A stretch of 7,250 nt of DNA from Chloroflexota bacterium (GTDB lineage: Bacteria; Chloroflexota; Limnocylindria; Limnocylindrales; CSP1-4), in the NCBI GenBank assembly GCA_013695255.1, contig JACDAV010000077.1, positions 1-7,250 on the forward strand. The letters run 5' to 3'. The notes below the pieces were generated by a model that searched no databases, was not told the DNA's origin, and was given only the letters and a program-made list of their open reading frames with translations. The position numbers and the translations under genes are program-made. Below, one piece after another: positions 1 to 6,543 of this stretch; within the stretch, counting starts at the first letter, position 1; the number at the start of each line of letters is the position of its first letter.

Positions 1-1053
1 GATGCCGAGCTCGGACCGGGGAGTTGGCGGATGCTGGCCGTCTGGCCCGCGGCCCGCGATGCGGCCGTATCTGGCAGCACGGGGATCGAGGGGAATCCGC
101 TCGGTCCTGCCGAGGTCGAAGCGGTTCTGGCGGGCGCGGCGATCGATGCCGACGCGGGTCACATTCGCGAAGTCGAGAACTACAACCGCGCCCTGAACCT
201 CGCCCGCGACGCCGCCGCGCGCCCGGGATTTGCCTGGTCGCACGAAGTGATCCACCTCATCAGCGCGACGATCATGGAGGGACTTCCTCGCGATACACAC
301 GGCAACTACCGCGGGCCAGGCGAGGATGTCTTCGTCGGGATCTTCACGGGTCCGAGCCCGCTCCTCGTCCAGACCCTCATGGACGAGCTCATCGAGTGGC
401 TGACACGACGGGATCAGGCCCCGCCCCTCATCCGGTCAGCGCTGCTCCACCTCAACATCATCGCGATCCATCCGTTCAACGATGGCAACGGCCGTACGGC
501 ACGGATCCTCGCCGCCATGGAACTCGTTCGCGACGGCGTCCGATCGCCCGAGCTCATCAGCATCGAGGCCTATCTCCGTCGGAACCGAGACGAATACATC
601 GACGCGTTACGGACCACTCTGGGCCCAACCTATGACCCAGAAAACCACCCGGTCACCGAATGGCTCGATTACTACACTCGGATCTCACTCGATCGGCTGG
701 ACGCGCGGAACCGCATCCTCGACGCGCTGCCGACGGATATCGGGATCCTGGTGTCCGCGCTTGCCGATGCCAGGGAGCCGCTCGAGTGGGGCTCGACGCT
801 GCTCGCTGCGCGAGTCAGCCGACTCCGCACGGCAGCGCTCGCCGAACTGACCGGGCGATCGATGCCGGCCGTTCGGGCTGAGCTCGGTCGCATCACGCGG
901 GCCGGTTGGCTCGAGCCGCGTGGCGCGACGCGGGGCCGATGGTATGCGCCATCCGAACGACTGAACGCCGTGCCGCTTCACATACCGGAGCTGATGAGGC
1001 TTCTGGCCGCCGGCGAGCAACTGAGTTTGTTCGACGAAGCTCTGGCGGGATAG
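1..1053 (+). CDS. Fic-domain protein (probable AMPylase, class II autoinhibited), likely 5'-partial
   Basis: Fic proteins transfer AMP (or another nucleotide moiety) from a nucleotide to a hydroxyl side chain of a target protein. Numbering from the ATG at 31 (340 codons), the catalytic loop HPFNDGNGRTAR lies at residues 147-158 and fits HPFx(D/E)GNGRxxR, with H147 as catalytic base. A GNYR flap segment is at 91-94. The inhibitory motif (S/T)xxxE(G/N) is at S16-E20-G21, so the N-terminal helix should block ATP binding until relieved (class II). Residues about 235-308 look like a winged helix-turn-helix, common in stand-alone Fic proteins. The start is uncertain. The frame is open from base 1 with plausible codons, and class II proteins usually have more residues before the inhibitory helix, so I favour a gene entering from the left. 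However, GGGGAG at 18-23 is well placed for the ATG at 31. No antitoxin-like partner follows. The target is unknown. Confidence 0.9.
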   Translation, partial: DAELGPGSWRMLAVWPAARDAAVSGSTGIEGNPLGPAEVEAVLAGAAIDADAGHIREVENYNRALNLARDAAARPGFAWSHEVIHLISATIMEGLPRDTHGNYRGPGEDVFVGIFTGPSPLLVQTLMDELIEWLTRRDQAPPLIRSALLHLNIIAIHPFNDGNGRTARILAAMELVRDGVRSPELISIEAYLRRNRDEYIDALRTTLGPTYDPENHPVTEWLDYYTRISLDRLDARNRILDALPTDIGILVSALADAREPLEWGSTLLAARVSRLRTAALAELTGRSMPAVRAELGRITRAGWLEPRGATRGRWYAPSERLNAVPLHIPELMRLLAAGEQLSLFDEALAG

Positions 1054-1197
1054 CTGTTCGATGCCGCTGACGATCACGCCCCCACCCAGTGCCGCGAGAA
1101 ACGGCAGCTGATCGAGCCCTAGAGACCCGGACCGCGCACGCAACGACGATCATGCTGCGAGCGGTCGCAATGGCAGGTCATTCAGGGCGGCTCTGCT

Positions 1198-1243
1198 CAG
1201 GCAATTTTGCCTGCGATCCTACGATCCGAGGCGCCCTCGATCG
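1198..1243. repeat. Two adjacent hairpin-forming inverted repeats
   Basis: CAGGCAATTTTGCCTG (1198-1213) has 7-base complementary arms around a central TT, or a 6-bp stem with an ATTT loop. Eight bases later a second hairpin has arms 1222-1231 and 1235-1243 (9 pairs, one bulged C) around the loop CGC. They lie about 145 bases after the Fic stop codon. They could act as a transcription terminator for the Fic gene, though no T-run follows either stem, or they could be a protein-binding or repeated intergenic element. Only the complementarity is seen; function is inference. Confidence 0.4.
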
Positions 1244-1300
1244 GGATCCGAAAATCCTGTCGGGCGCGCCAATGCCCAACTTTTTCGCGGCCGGCCACGA

Positions 1301-1525
1301 GTGTCGGACAACGATCTCCTCGTGCGCCACGGCGGCGCGACGACGGTGGCAGTCGAGTACCCCACCGCGTCTCGACCGCAAGCGTGGGCTGCCGGGGCAC
1401 CCCTCCTGGCAATCAGAACGATCCTGGGGCTCGACTCGGAAGGCGGTCAGGTGACGTTGAACCCGTCCCTACCACCAGCGATTCGGCACCTGCGAGTTCG
1501 ACCAGGTTATCCGGGCGCCAGCTGA
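1301..1525 (+). pseudogene. C-terminal remnant of an amylo-alpha-1,6-glucosidase/glycogen-debranching-type enzyme
   Basis: From base 1352 the frame reads VEYPTASRPQAWAAGAPLL, followed by IRTILGL and then a VTLNPSLP-type strand ending at a TGA at 1523-1525. This resembles the C-terminal (alpha/alpha)6-barrel end of bacterial debranching-type glycosidases, whose typical pattern is PxxYPxACxPQAWAaGxxLLLLRxLLGL, then a 'DPxLP' strand. The match starts abruptly: no preceding barrel sequence is recognisable in this frame, and a GTG at 1301 gives only 74 codons. A short stretch at about 1273-1302 in another frame (NFFAAGHE) recalls the 'ELFAG' segment that precedes the motif in the family, suggesting a frameshift near 1303. 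The C of the usual 'ACSPQAW' is replaced (ASRPQAW). I read it as a decayed 3' end of a former gene. A functional 74-residue peptide is much less likely. The family assignment is from memory of the motif, not a search. Confidence 0.6.
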
Positions 1526-1616
1526 CGTGATCGCGGGCGCGTAATGTGCGGTTTGGCGCCGGGACCAACGCGATTGAAGCTCCGCCGGAGGCTCGAGACT
1601 GACGCCGGCGGCGCGT
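1526..1616. other. Convergent intergenic stretch with no recognised gene
   Basis: This lies between the end of the debranching-enzyme remnant on the plus strand and the end of the minus-strand operon. It contains only a short imperfect stem at about 1578-1593 (CTCC/GGAG core, no T-run), which is too weak to call a terminator. The 1054-1197 stretch after the Fic gene is likewise without a recognisable gene on either strand. Confidence 0.5.
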
Positions 1617-1709
1617 TCAGATCCCGAAGACCACCCGGATGCTCTCCCACTTGTCGGCCAGGTCGAGGACCGCGACAACGATCAGCAGCAGACCGGCCAG
1701 GATCTCCAC
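1617..1709 (-). CDS. Small hydrophobic ORF (30 aa), last gene of the minus-strand operon
   Basis: A GTG start at 1709-1707 opens a 30-codon frame ending in TGA at 1619-1617. The peptide begins MEILAGLLLIVVAVLDLADK and then continues WESIR-VVFGI. Residues 3-17 are an uninterrupted hydrophobic run, enough for a short membrane-inserting helix, followed by a charged then hydrophobic tail. The start is supported by AGGAGGAA at 1720-1713, five bases before GTG from the AGGAGG core; this site overlaps the TAG stop (1721-1719) of the upstream glycosyltransferase gene, so translational coupling is likely. I do not recognise the family. A small membrane anchor or regulator of the adjacent enzymes is a guess. 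Against it are its brevity, the GTG start, and that a strong ribosome-binding site in GC-rich DNA can arise by chance. Confidence 0.55.
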   Translation of the reverse strand: MEILAGLLLIVVAVLDLADKWESIRVVFGI

Positions 1710-1712
1710 TGG

Positions 1713-1720
1713 TTCCTCCT
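1713..1720 (-). promoter_or_regulatory. Ribosome-binding site of the 30-aa small ORF
   Basis: AGGAGGAA on the minus strand, with five bases (AACCA) between AGGAGG and the GTG at 1709. It overlaps the stop codon of the preceding GT2-DUF2064 gene and is the main evidence that the small ORF is translated. Confidence 0.6.
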
Positions 1721-3194
1721 ACCGTTGCAACTCAGGCGAAGTCAGCGGGCCGTCGATAACGACTCGATGACGTGCGATCCAGGCGGCCGTGCGAGGCGCC
1801 CAGCGGCCATCCGTGTCGAGCTGGCGGGCGAGCGTGCGAAGGTCGGCGAGGGTGTCGACGTCCGGCCATGAGGCGACGGTCGAGACGCGCCAGCCGGCCT
1901 CGCCAAGCGCCCGCTGCGTAGCGTCGAGCGCCGACGCCCCGCCCATTGCGACGCTGCCGAAGGCGGTTTCGAGTCGGCGCGCGAGCCGCTCCCGCTCCTG
2001 CCGCCGGAGCGGGCGCGGCCACCATCTCGGGGCGGATCGCCAGCGCAGGCCCACGAGGTGGTACCCGCCGTCGCTGCTCGGCCCGATGACGGCGGAGCGA
2101 GCGCCACCGTCCAGAGCCGCCAGGGCAATCTCGATCCGAGAGGGCGGCAGTGCGGGCACGTCGCCGGCCACGGCCACGGCCCGATCGGCGCCGCGATCGA
2201 AGGCAGCCAGGAACACGTCTGCGAGGGCCGCCGATAGGCCGGGGCGGCGCTGGACGATCGGGGTCCAGCCAGGTCCGACGATCCGGCCGATCGGCTCGAC
2301 ATCAGCCACCCGCGCGAGCATCACGATCGAGCGGGCGCGTCCCTCCCCGGCGGCCGCGCGGACGGTCCCGGCGACATCGGCAAGACAGGCCGCCCACAGG
2401 CCCGCGGTGTGGTCCTCGCCGAGTTCGACGGCGAGGCGGGTCTTCGCGTGACCGGGCCCGGGCGCCTTGGCCATCAAGCCGATGACAGGTCGCGGTCTTG
2501 TCTCGCGGAGGGCAACCGCGATCATCGCCCGGCCGGCCCGGATCGAGGCCATCGATGAGCCCGAGACCTTGCTCACGCCGCCGCGCCGGACGCGGAACGC
2601 GACGGGGACTTCCAGCACCCGGATGGACGGCTCGACGAGGGTCCGCGCGGCGAGCTGGGCCGTCCAGCCGTATCCCTTATCGTCCAGTTCCAAGCGCTCC
2701 AGCGTCGCGCGCCCGAGCGCCTTGAAGGGTGGGAGATCGTGCAGGACGCGCCCGGACCGCGCCGCAATGATCGCGGCAACGAGACGGTTGCCGAGCCGCG
2801 CGTGCCAGGGCATGGCGCCGGACTCGATAAGGTGTCCCGGCCGCCGGCCCATGGCGACGTCGGCGTCGTGGAGCGCGGCGACGAGCCTCGGCAGGTCGGC
2901 TGGGTCGCACGATCCGTCGCCGTCGAGGAACGCGATGACGTCGTGAAGATGACCGTCCGGTCCTGGGCGGAGAGCCCGCTCGGCACCGGTCACACAGGCC
3001 CGTCCGTAGCCGCGTCGCGGCTCGTGGACGATCGCTGCGCCTGCGGCAGCCGCGGCGTCGCGGGTGCCGTCCCGTGAGCCCCCGTCGACCACCAGGACGC
3101 AGCAGGCCCCCGCCCCCCGGAGCCCGTCGACGACTTCGCCGATCGCCTCGCGCTCGTCGATGGCCGGCACCACCGCCGCGACCCGCTCGTTCAC
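1719..3194 (-). CDS. Fused GT2 glycosyltransferase (polyprenyl-phosphate sugar synthase-like) and DUF2064 domain
   Basis: 491 residues in two parts. Residues 1-235 are a GT2 (GT-A fold) domain: VVPAIDE at 8-14, VVDGGSRDGT at 35-44, a metal/nucleotide-binding DGDGS at 91-95 (DxD-like), GAMPWHARLGNRL at 126-138, GYGW at 174-177. This resembles bacterial enzymes related to dolichyl/polyprenyl-phosphate mannosyl or glucosyl synthases. Residues about 237-457 are a DUF2064 / TIGR04282-type nucleotidyltransferase-like domain: MAKAPGPGHAKTRLA at 241-255, GDVPALP at 344-350, GPSSDGGYHL at 371-380. No membrane segment is visible, so it is probably a cytoplasmic peripheral protein. The start is the GTG at 3194, which overlaps the TGA of the DUF2079 gene as GTGA. 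The longer frame upstream would overlap that gene by over 130 bases without reason. The family substrates are unknown; a role in making lipid-linked sugars fits the operon. Confidence 0.88.
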   Translation of the reverse strand: MNERVAAVVPAIDEREAIGEVVDGLRGAGACCVLVVDGGSRDGTRDAAAAAGAAIVHEPRRGYGRACVTGAERALRPGPDGHLHDVIAFLDGDGSCDPADLPRLVAALHDADVAMGRRPGHLIESGAMPWHARLGNRLVAAIIAARSGRVLHDLPPFKALGRATLERLELDDKGYGWTAQLAARTLVEPSIRVLEVPVAFRVRRGGVSKVSGSSMASIRAGRAMIAVALRETRPRPVIGLMAKAPGPGHAKTRLAVELGEDHTAGLWAACLADVAGTVRAAAGEGRARSIVMLARVADVEPIGRIVGPGWTPIVQRRPGLSAALADVFLAAFDRGADRAVAVAGDVPALPPSRIEIALAALDGGARSAVIGPSSDGGYHLVGLRWRSAPRWWPRPLRRQERERLARRLETAFGSVAMGGASALDATQRALGEAGWRVSTVASWPDVDTLADLRTLARQLDTDGRWAPRTAAWIARHRVVIDGPLTSPELQR

Positions 3195-4801
3195 GGCACG
3201 CCCCCACCGGGCTGTGGGCCCCACAGCACGAACCGGCCGTCGTCGGCGAGGATCGGTCGAGCGCTCGACCTGAGCACCTCGAGGATCCGCCCTCGTCGCT
3301 GCGCCTCCCGCTTGCCCGACGACCATGCGTCGCGGTCAACGAGCACGTAGGCGTCTCGCGACGGGAATCCGCCCGCGACCAGCGAGCGAATCGCGGCGCG
3401 GTCCGCCAGCGGCGCGACCAGCCCTACGTCGACGGTCAGCCGTGCCGTCTCGGGTAGGCCGCTCGCCACGCGCCGGAGCCGATCGACCGCGGCTGGTCGC
3501 TCGAGGAAGGTCGGATCACTGTGGTCGAACGGGGGCAGCGAGCCCTGGATCCAGGCGCCGGCGACCGCCGGGAGAACCGCGCCCACCAGCAACGCACCCA
3601 TCTGCGCGGACGGACGTACCGTGGCCGTCGACGGGCGACGCACCACGGCCCGATGACCGGTGGACCGGCGGCGCCACCACCGCCGAAGCCGGGTCGCCGC
3701 AACGATCGCCCGTCGTCCCCCGAGCCCCGCGGATACGAGAAGGGGAACGACGAGAATCAGTGAGTACTGCAGCGTCACGTTGGCCTGCCACCGATGATTC
3801 GAGAGCAACAGCGCCAGTAGCGGCGGCAGGACGAGGACGCCCCACCGAGGCCGGACCAGCGGCAGCCCGAGCAGCGAGACGGTCATCCCGGCGACCACGA
3901 ACCATGGCTCGGGGCGGGTCAACGCCGCGACCACCCTCTCAGTCATCGTGAATGGTGCAGCCAGCACCCCGAGCCCGCCGCCCAGCCAGGCGTAGTAGTG
4001 GGCCGTGTCGCTCACGGCCCCGTCGCGGAGCCACGGCATCAGAAGGCTGAACACGACGACAGCCCACGACGCCGCCACGAGAGCGAGGATCCGGCCGTGG
4101 CGACGAAGGTCGCCCCTGCCACGCCCGGCAACGACCAGCCCGATGACGCCGACGGCGTAGGCAAGGTCCTCGCGGGTCGCGAGCGCCAGGATCGCGAACA
4201 CCCACATCGCTCGCGGGCGCCCGGTCAGGCCTGCCCAACCTGCCAGCAGGGCCAGGCCCACGCCGGCCGCCTCCGGGTGGAAGTCGGATCTGATCACGTC
4301 CTGCATCGCACCCCACACGGGGATGCCGAGCGCCAGCCCTGCCGCCAGGGCTCCCGCCCAACGGTTCGGCCGGAGGGCCGCGCGCAGAAACATGAACGCA
4401 GCCGGAACGATGGCACCGACGGCCGCCGCGTGGAACAGGCTGAGGACCCGGACGTCGGCCCCGACGAAGCGTTCGACGAGCGCCGGCACCGCGAGGATCG
4501 GCGAGAAGTGGAGGCCCAGGAACGAGCCCTCGTGGAAGCTCGAGATCCACTGACCATTTGTACCGACGTTCCAGATCACCTGCTGGAAGAAGGCCAGGTC
4601 GTACGGCGTCGCCGACAGGCCGTCGACCCGACCGATGAGCAGCATCGCCACCCAGCCGGTCGCAGCTAGTCCGGCCATGACAGACAGGAGAGCCGGCCAA
4701 CTCGCTGCGGAGACGCCCATCCAAGGACCGATCCGCGCAGCGATCCCGGCTCGCTCGACGTCGCGGCCCGGCAGGGCGACCGAGAAGTGAGGCTCGGTCA
4801 T
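3191..4801 (-). CDS. DUF2079 multi-spanning membrane protein (GT-C-like)
   Basis: 536 residues. Hydrophobic segments cover most of residues 35-57, 100-165, 180-255, 270-365 and 400-418, with an arginine-rich loop at 363-390 that is probably cytoplasmic. Family landmarks are YDLAFFQQVIWN at 67-78, GLHFSP at 96-101, SDFHPEA at 172-178, and TRED at 209-212; the acidic and histidine residues are candidates for catalysis. The soluble tail (about 420-536) has the DRAAIRSL...FP...AYVLVD pattern expected at the end of DUF2079 proteins, probably outside the membrane. The family has no settled activity. Its topology resembles GT-C transferases that take sugars from polyprenyl-phosphate carriers, and its overlap with a GT2 gene downstream supports that inference. 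The ATG at 4801 overlaps the epimerase TGA as ATGA; the stop overlaps the next gene as GTGA. Confidence 0.85.
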   Translation of the reverse strand: MTEPHFSVALPGRDVERAGIAARIGPWMGVSAASWPALLSVMAGLAATGWVAMLLIGRVDGLSATPYDLAFFQQVIWNVGTNGQWISSFHEGSFLGLHFSPILAVPALVERFVGADVRVLSLFHAAAVGAIVPAAFMFLRAALRPNRWAGALAAGLALGIPVWGAMQDVIRSDFHPEAAGVGLALLAGWAGLTGRPRAMWVFAILALATREDLAYAVGVIGLVVAGRGRGDLRRHGRILALVAASWAVVVFSLLMPWLRDGAVSDTAHYYAWLGGGLGVLAAPFTMTERVVAALTRPEPWFVVAGMTVSLLGLPLVRPRWGVLVLPPLLALLLSNHRWQANVTLQYSLILVVPLLVSAGLGGRRAIVAATRLRRWWRRRSTGHRAVVRRPSTATVRPSAQMGALLVGAVLPAVAGAWIQGSLPPFDHSDPTFLERPAAVDRLRRVASGLPETARLTVDVGLVAPLADRAAIRSLVAGGFPSRDAYVLVDRDAWSSGKREAQRRGRILEVLRSSARPILADDGRFVLWGPQPGGGVP

Positions 4802-5856
4802 CCCAACGTCGAACCCACCGCGACGAGCGACGCCGCACGACGCTCAGCCGCGGTCAGCAGCGGCCGTCGGGAGCTGCGGTATCTCGCCGCGATGCCCAGC
4901 GCCGCCGCGCGGACGGCCCCCTCGGCGGTCATGCTCGGCCGCCAACCGAGCGACCGCAATGCGGTCGTGTCGAATTCGACGTGGGCCGTGTCACCCGGCC
5001 AACCGCCGCCACCCACGGTGGCACCACCAGTGAAGGCGCACTCCACGGATGCGATCGAGAGGTCGAGCGCCGCGGTGACGATCTCGGCGACGTCGCGCAC
5101 CGGCAGCGTGCCCTCCGGGCCGACGTTCAAGACGGTCATCGGGCGCGCAGGAGCGACCGCCGCGGCGTGGCGCATCCCGGCCACGACGTCCCGCACCGCC
5201 ACGTATGGCTTGGCCTGGGATCCGTCACCGAGGATCTCGAGCCGTCGCGGGTCCCGGAGCAGCTTGACCACGAAGTCGTGCACGACCCCGTGATCCGAGC
5301 GCGAGCCGACGGTGTTGCCGAAGCGGAAGGCGAACGCACGCCAGCCGTAGAGGTGGGCGAAACCCGAGACGATCGCCTCGCCGGCGAGCTTGGCCGCGGC
5401 GTAATGCGACTCGGGCAGCAGCGGGCCGTCGCCCTCCGCGGACGGGATCCTGGGCGGGCGCCCGTAGACGACGCCGGACGATGCGTACCAGAGCTCGCGG
5501 ATGTCGAGCTGCCGCATGGCGGCGCAGACGGCCTCGGTGGCCACGACCCCCGCGACGAAGTCCCGCTCGGGATGCCCGAAGCCGCCTGCGATGTCCGTGC
5601 CGGAGGCCAGGTGGACGACGCGGTCATGTCCCGGCAAAGCAGCCGCGAGGGCGGTCGGATCCGCTGCGTCACCGCGGACGAACGTGAGGCGCGGCTCGTC
5701 GATGAACGGCGCCGACCAATCGGGGTCGGCGGTCGAGAGGTCGTCGAACACCGTGACCTCGCCACCGTCCGCCAGCAGCAAAGCCAGGAGCTCGCCTCCG
5801 ATGAATCCTGCGCCACCGGTGACGAACGTCCGCGCGGGCGGGAGCCGGATGCTCAT
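4798..5856 (-). CDS. NAD-dependent epimerase/dehydratase (extended SDR, nucleotide-sugar)
   Basis: 352 residues, usual for the family. The Rossmann start reads TGGAGFIG at 13-20, with the NAD-selecting acidic residue in VFDD (36-39), a HLA at 82-84, catalytic SS at 126-127 and YAAAK at 152-156 (Y152, K156). RFGNTVG and the YVAVRDVV region follow, as in UDP-glucose 4-epimerase, dTDP-glucose 4,6-dehydratase and relatives. The C terminus carries the LGWRPS element, then a tail of about 30 residues. The exact sugar cannot be told. The start at ATG 5856 overlaps the DoxX stop as ATGA. An ATG at 5865 (MVR) is an alternative; neither has a clear Shine-Dalgarno, consistent with coupled translation. 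A much longer frame running up to 6354 is only an open frame over doxX. It probably provides an NDP-sugar for the glycosyltransferases downstream. Confidence 0.92.
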   Translation of the reverse strand: MSIRLPPARTFVTGGAGFIGGELLALLLADGGEVTVFDDLSTADPDWSAPFIDEPRLTFVRGDAADPTALAAALPGHDRVVHLASGTDIAGGFGHPERDFVAGVVATEAVCAAMRQLDIRELWYASSGVVYGRPPRIPSAEGDGPLLPESHYAAAKLAGEAIVSGFAHLYGWRAFAFRFGNTVGSRSDHGVVHDFVVKLLRDPRRLEILGDGSQAKPYVAVRDVVAGMRHAAAVAPARPMTVLNVGPEGTLPVRDVAEIVTAALDLSIASVECAFTGGATVGGGGWPGDTAHVEFDTTALRSLGWRPSMTAEGAVRAAALGIAARYRSSRRPLLTAAERRAASLVAVGSTLG

Positions 5857-6413
5857 CCGAACCATCTGGCGCGGGTCGCGGCGAAGCGGGCGTCGAGCCC
5901 ATGCCAGCGACCCGCTCGAAACGCCGCCAGGCAGAGCAACGGCAGCCACTCGACCGAGTACTCGTAGATCCACTTGTCGTTCCAGAGGGTCGCGAACTGG
6001 AGGTGGAGCACCATACCGGCGGCGATCAGCGCGGCCAGCGGCGTCAGAAAGCCGACGATCAGCAGGATCCCGACGGAGGTTTCGAGCGCACCTATCCCGA
6101 ACACGAACGGACCGAAGTTGGGCAGCACGACGTTCTCGACGAGCGCCCGGTACGGCTCGACCGGATGCTGCTGGGTGATCACCTCGAACTCGAGGATCGA
6201 ACGCGCACTCCGGTTCCCCTCGGCGTTGATGACGAACCCGAGCGGGGTGTCCGGCCAGAGGTTGGGCACGGCCGGCAGCAGCTTGGCGATGCCGTTGTGG
6301 AGGAACAGGACACCGAAGTAGATCCGGAGGGCCGCCATCGCCCGGCCGAACCACGGGCTGTCGATGGCACGAGCGATCGCCTCGGACCGCGGGACTGTCG
6401 TGGCCTGGGTCAT
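5853..6413 (-). CDS. DoxX-family membrane protein
   Basis: 186 residues with about four membrane segments: roughly 28-47 (LRIYFGVLFLHNGIAKLLP), 102-121, 125-143 and 155-166. The first helix with HNGIAKL (39-45), the GALETSVGILLIVGFLTPLAAL stretch (108-129, here abbreviated in sense) and the final GRWHGLDARF (168-177) are typical of DoxX proteins. The family is named for the membrane subunit of thiosulfate:quinone oxidoreductase, but most members have no tested function, often being linked to redox or cell-envelope stress. A 45-residue insert (about 48-100) lies between the first two helices, likely outside the membrane. The ATG at 6413 is chosen because AAGGAGG sits 5 bases upstream; an open frame continues to 6776 but lacks family residues there. 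Its stop overlaps the epimerase start. Quoted stretches are read from the sequence; membrane topology is estimated by eye. Confidence 0.88.
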   Translation of the reverse strand: MTQATTVPRSEAIARAIDSPWFGRAMAALRIYFGVLFLHNGIAKLLPAVPNLWPDTPLGFVINAEGNRSARSILEFEVITQQHPVEPYRALVENVVLPNFGPFVFGIGALETSVGILLIVGFLTPLAALIAAGMVLHLQFATLWNDKWIYEYSVEWLPLLCLAAFRAGRWHGLDARFAATRARWFG

Positions 6414-6418
6414 CTCTG

Positions 6419-6425
6419 CCTCCTT
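6419..6425 (-). promoter_or_regulatory. Ribosome-binding site of doxX-family gene
   Basis: AAGGAGG on the minus strand, followed by CAGAG and the ATG at 6413. It fixes the start of the DoxX gene against the much longer open frame reaching 6776. No convincing -35/-10 pair was found in 6426-6498, so the operon may be transcribed from upstream of the TusA-like gene. Confidence 0.8.
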
Positions 6426-6543
6426 CGCTTCGGGCACCGGCGGGTCAGCCGCAGGTGCTGGCGTCGGCCCAGTCCGTGCGCGCGCGACCCTTGCGAATCT
6501 AGTGGAACCGCCATCCGGGCCGATCCTGATCCGGTACGACCGT

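Noticed and set aside
685..1143. Minus-strand frame with a hydrophobic stretch (LPFLAALGGGVIVSG) at about 1066-1110
   Set aside because: Overlaps the Fic gene for most of its length, has no ribosome-binding site and no recognised family; the hydrophobic run may be chance.
1089..1454. Plus-strand frame of 121 codons after the Fic gene
   Set aside because: No coding signature, and it crosses the hairpins and the debranching-enzyme remnant, which is in another frame.
1578..1593. Short GC-rich stem between the convergent genes as a terminator
   Set aside because: Only about 6 pairs with a bulge and no T-run on either strand.
3195..3326. Upstream extension of the GT2-DUF2064 gene
   Set aside because: It would run over the end of the DUF2079 gene and shows no glycosyltransferase residues; the GTG at 3194 in a GTGA overlap fits.
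4981..5967. Plus-strand open frame of 328 codons
   Set aside because: Antisense to the epimerase, composition typical of a GC-rich shadow frame, no recognisable motif.
4798..6354. Open frame of 518 codons covering the epimerase and most of doxX
   Set aside because: Only the part from 5856 has SDR features; the rest lies over the DoxX gene in another frame, and the ATGA overlap gives the natural start.
6490..6505. TAGATT on the minus strand as a -10 box for doxX
   Set aside because: No acceptable -35 element at the right distance, and it overlaps the extended TusA-like frame.
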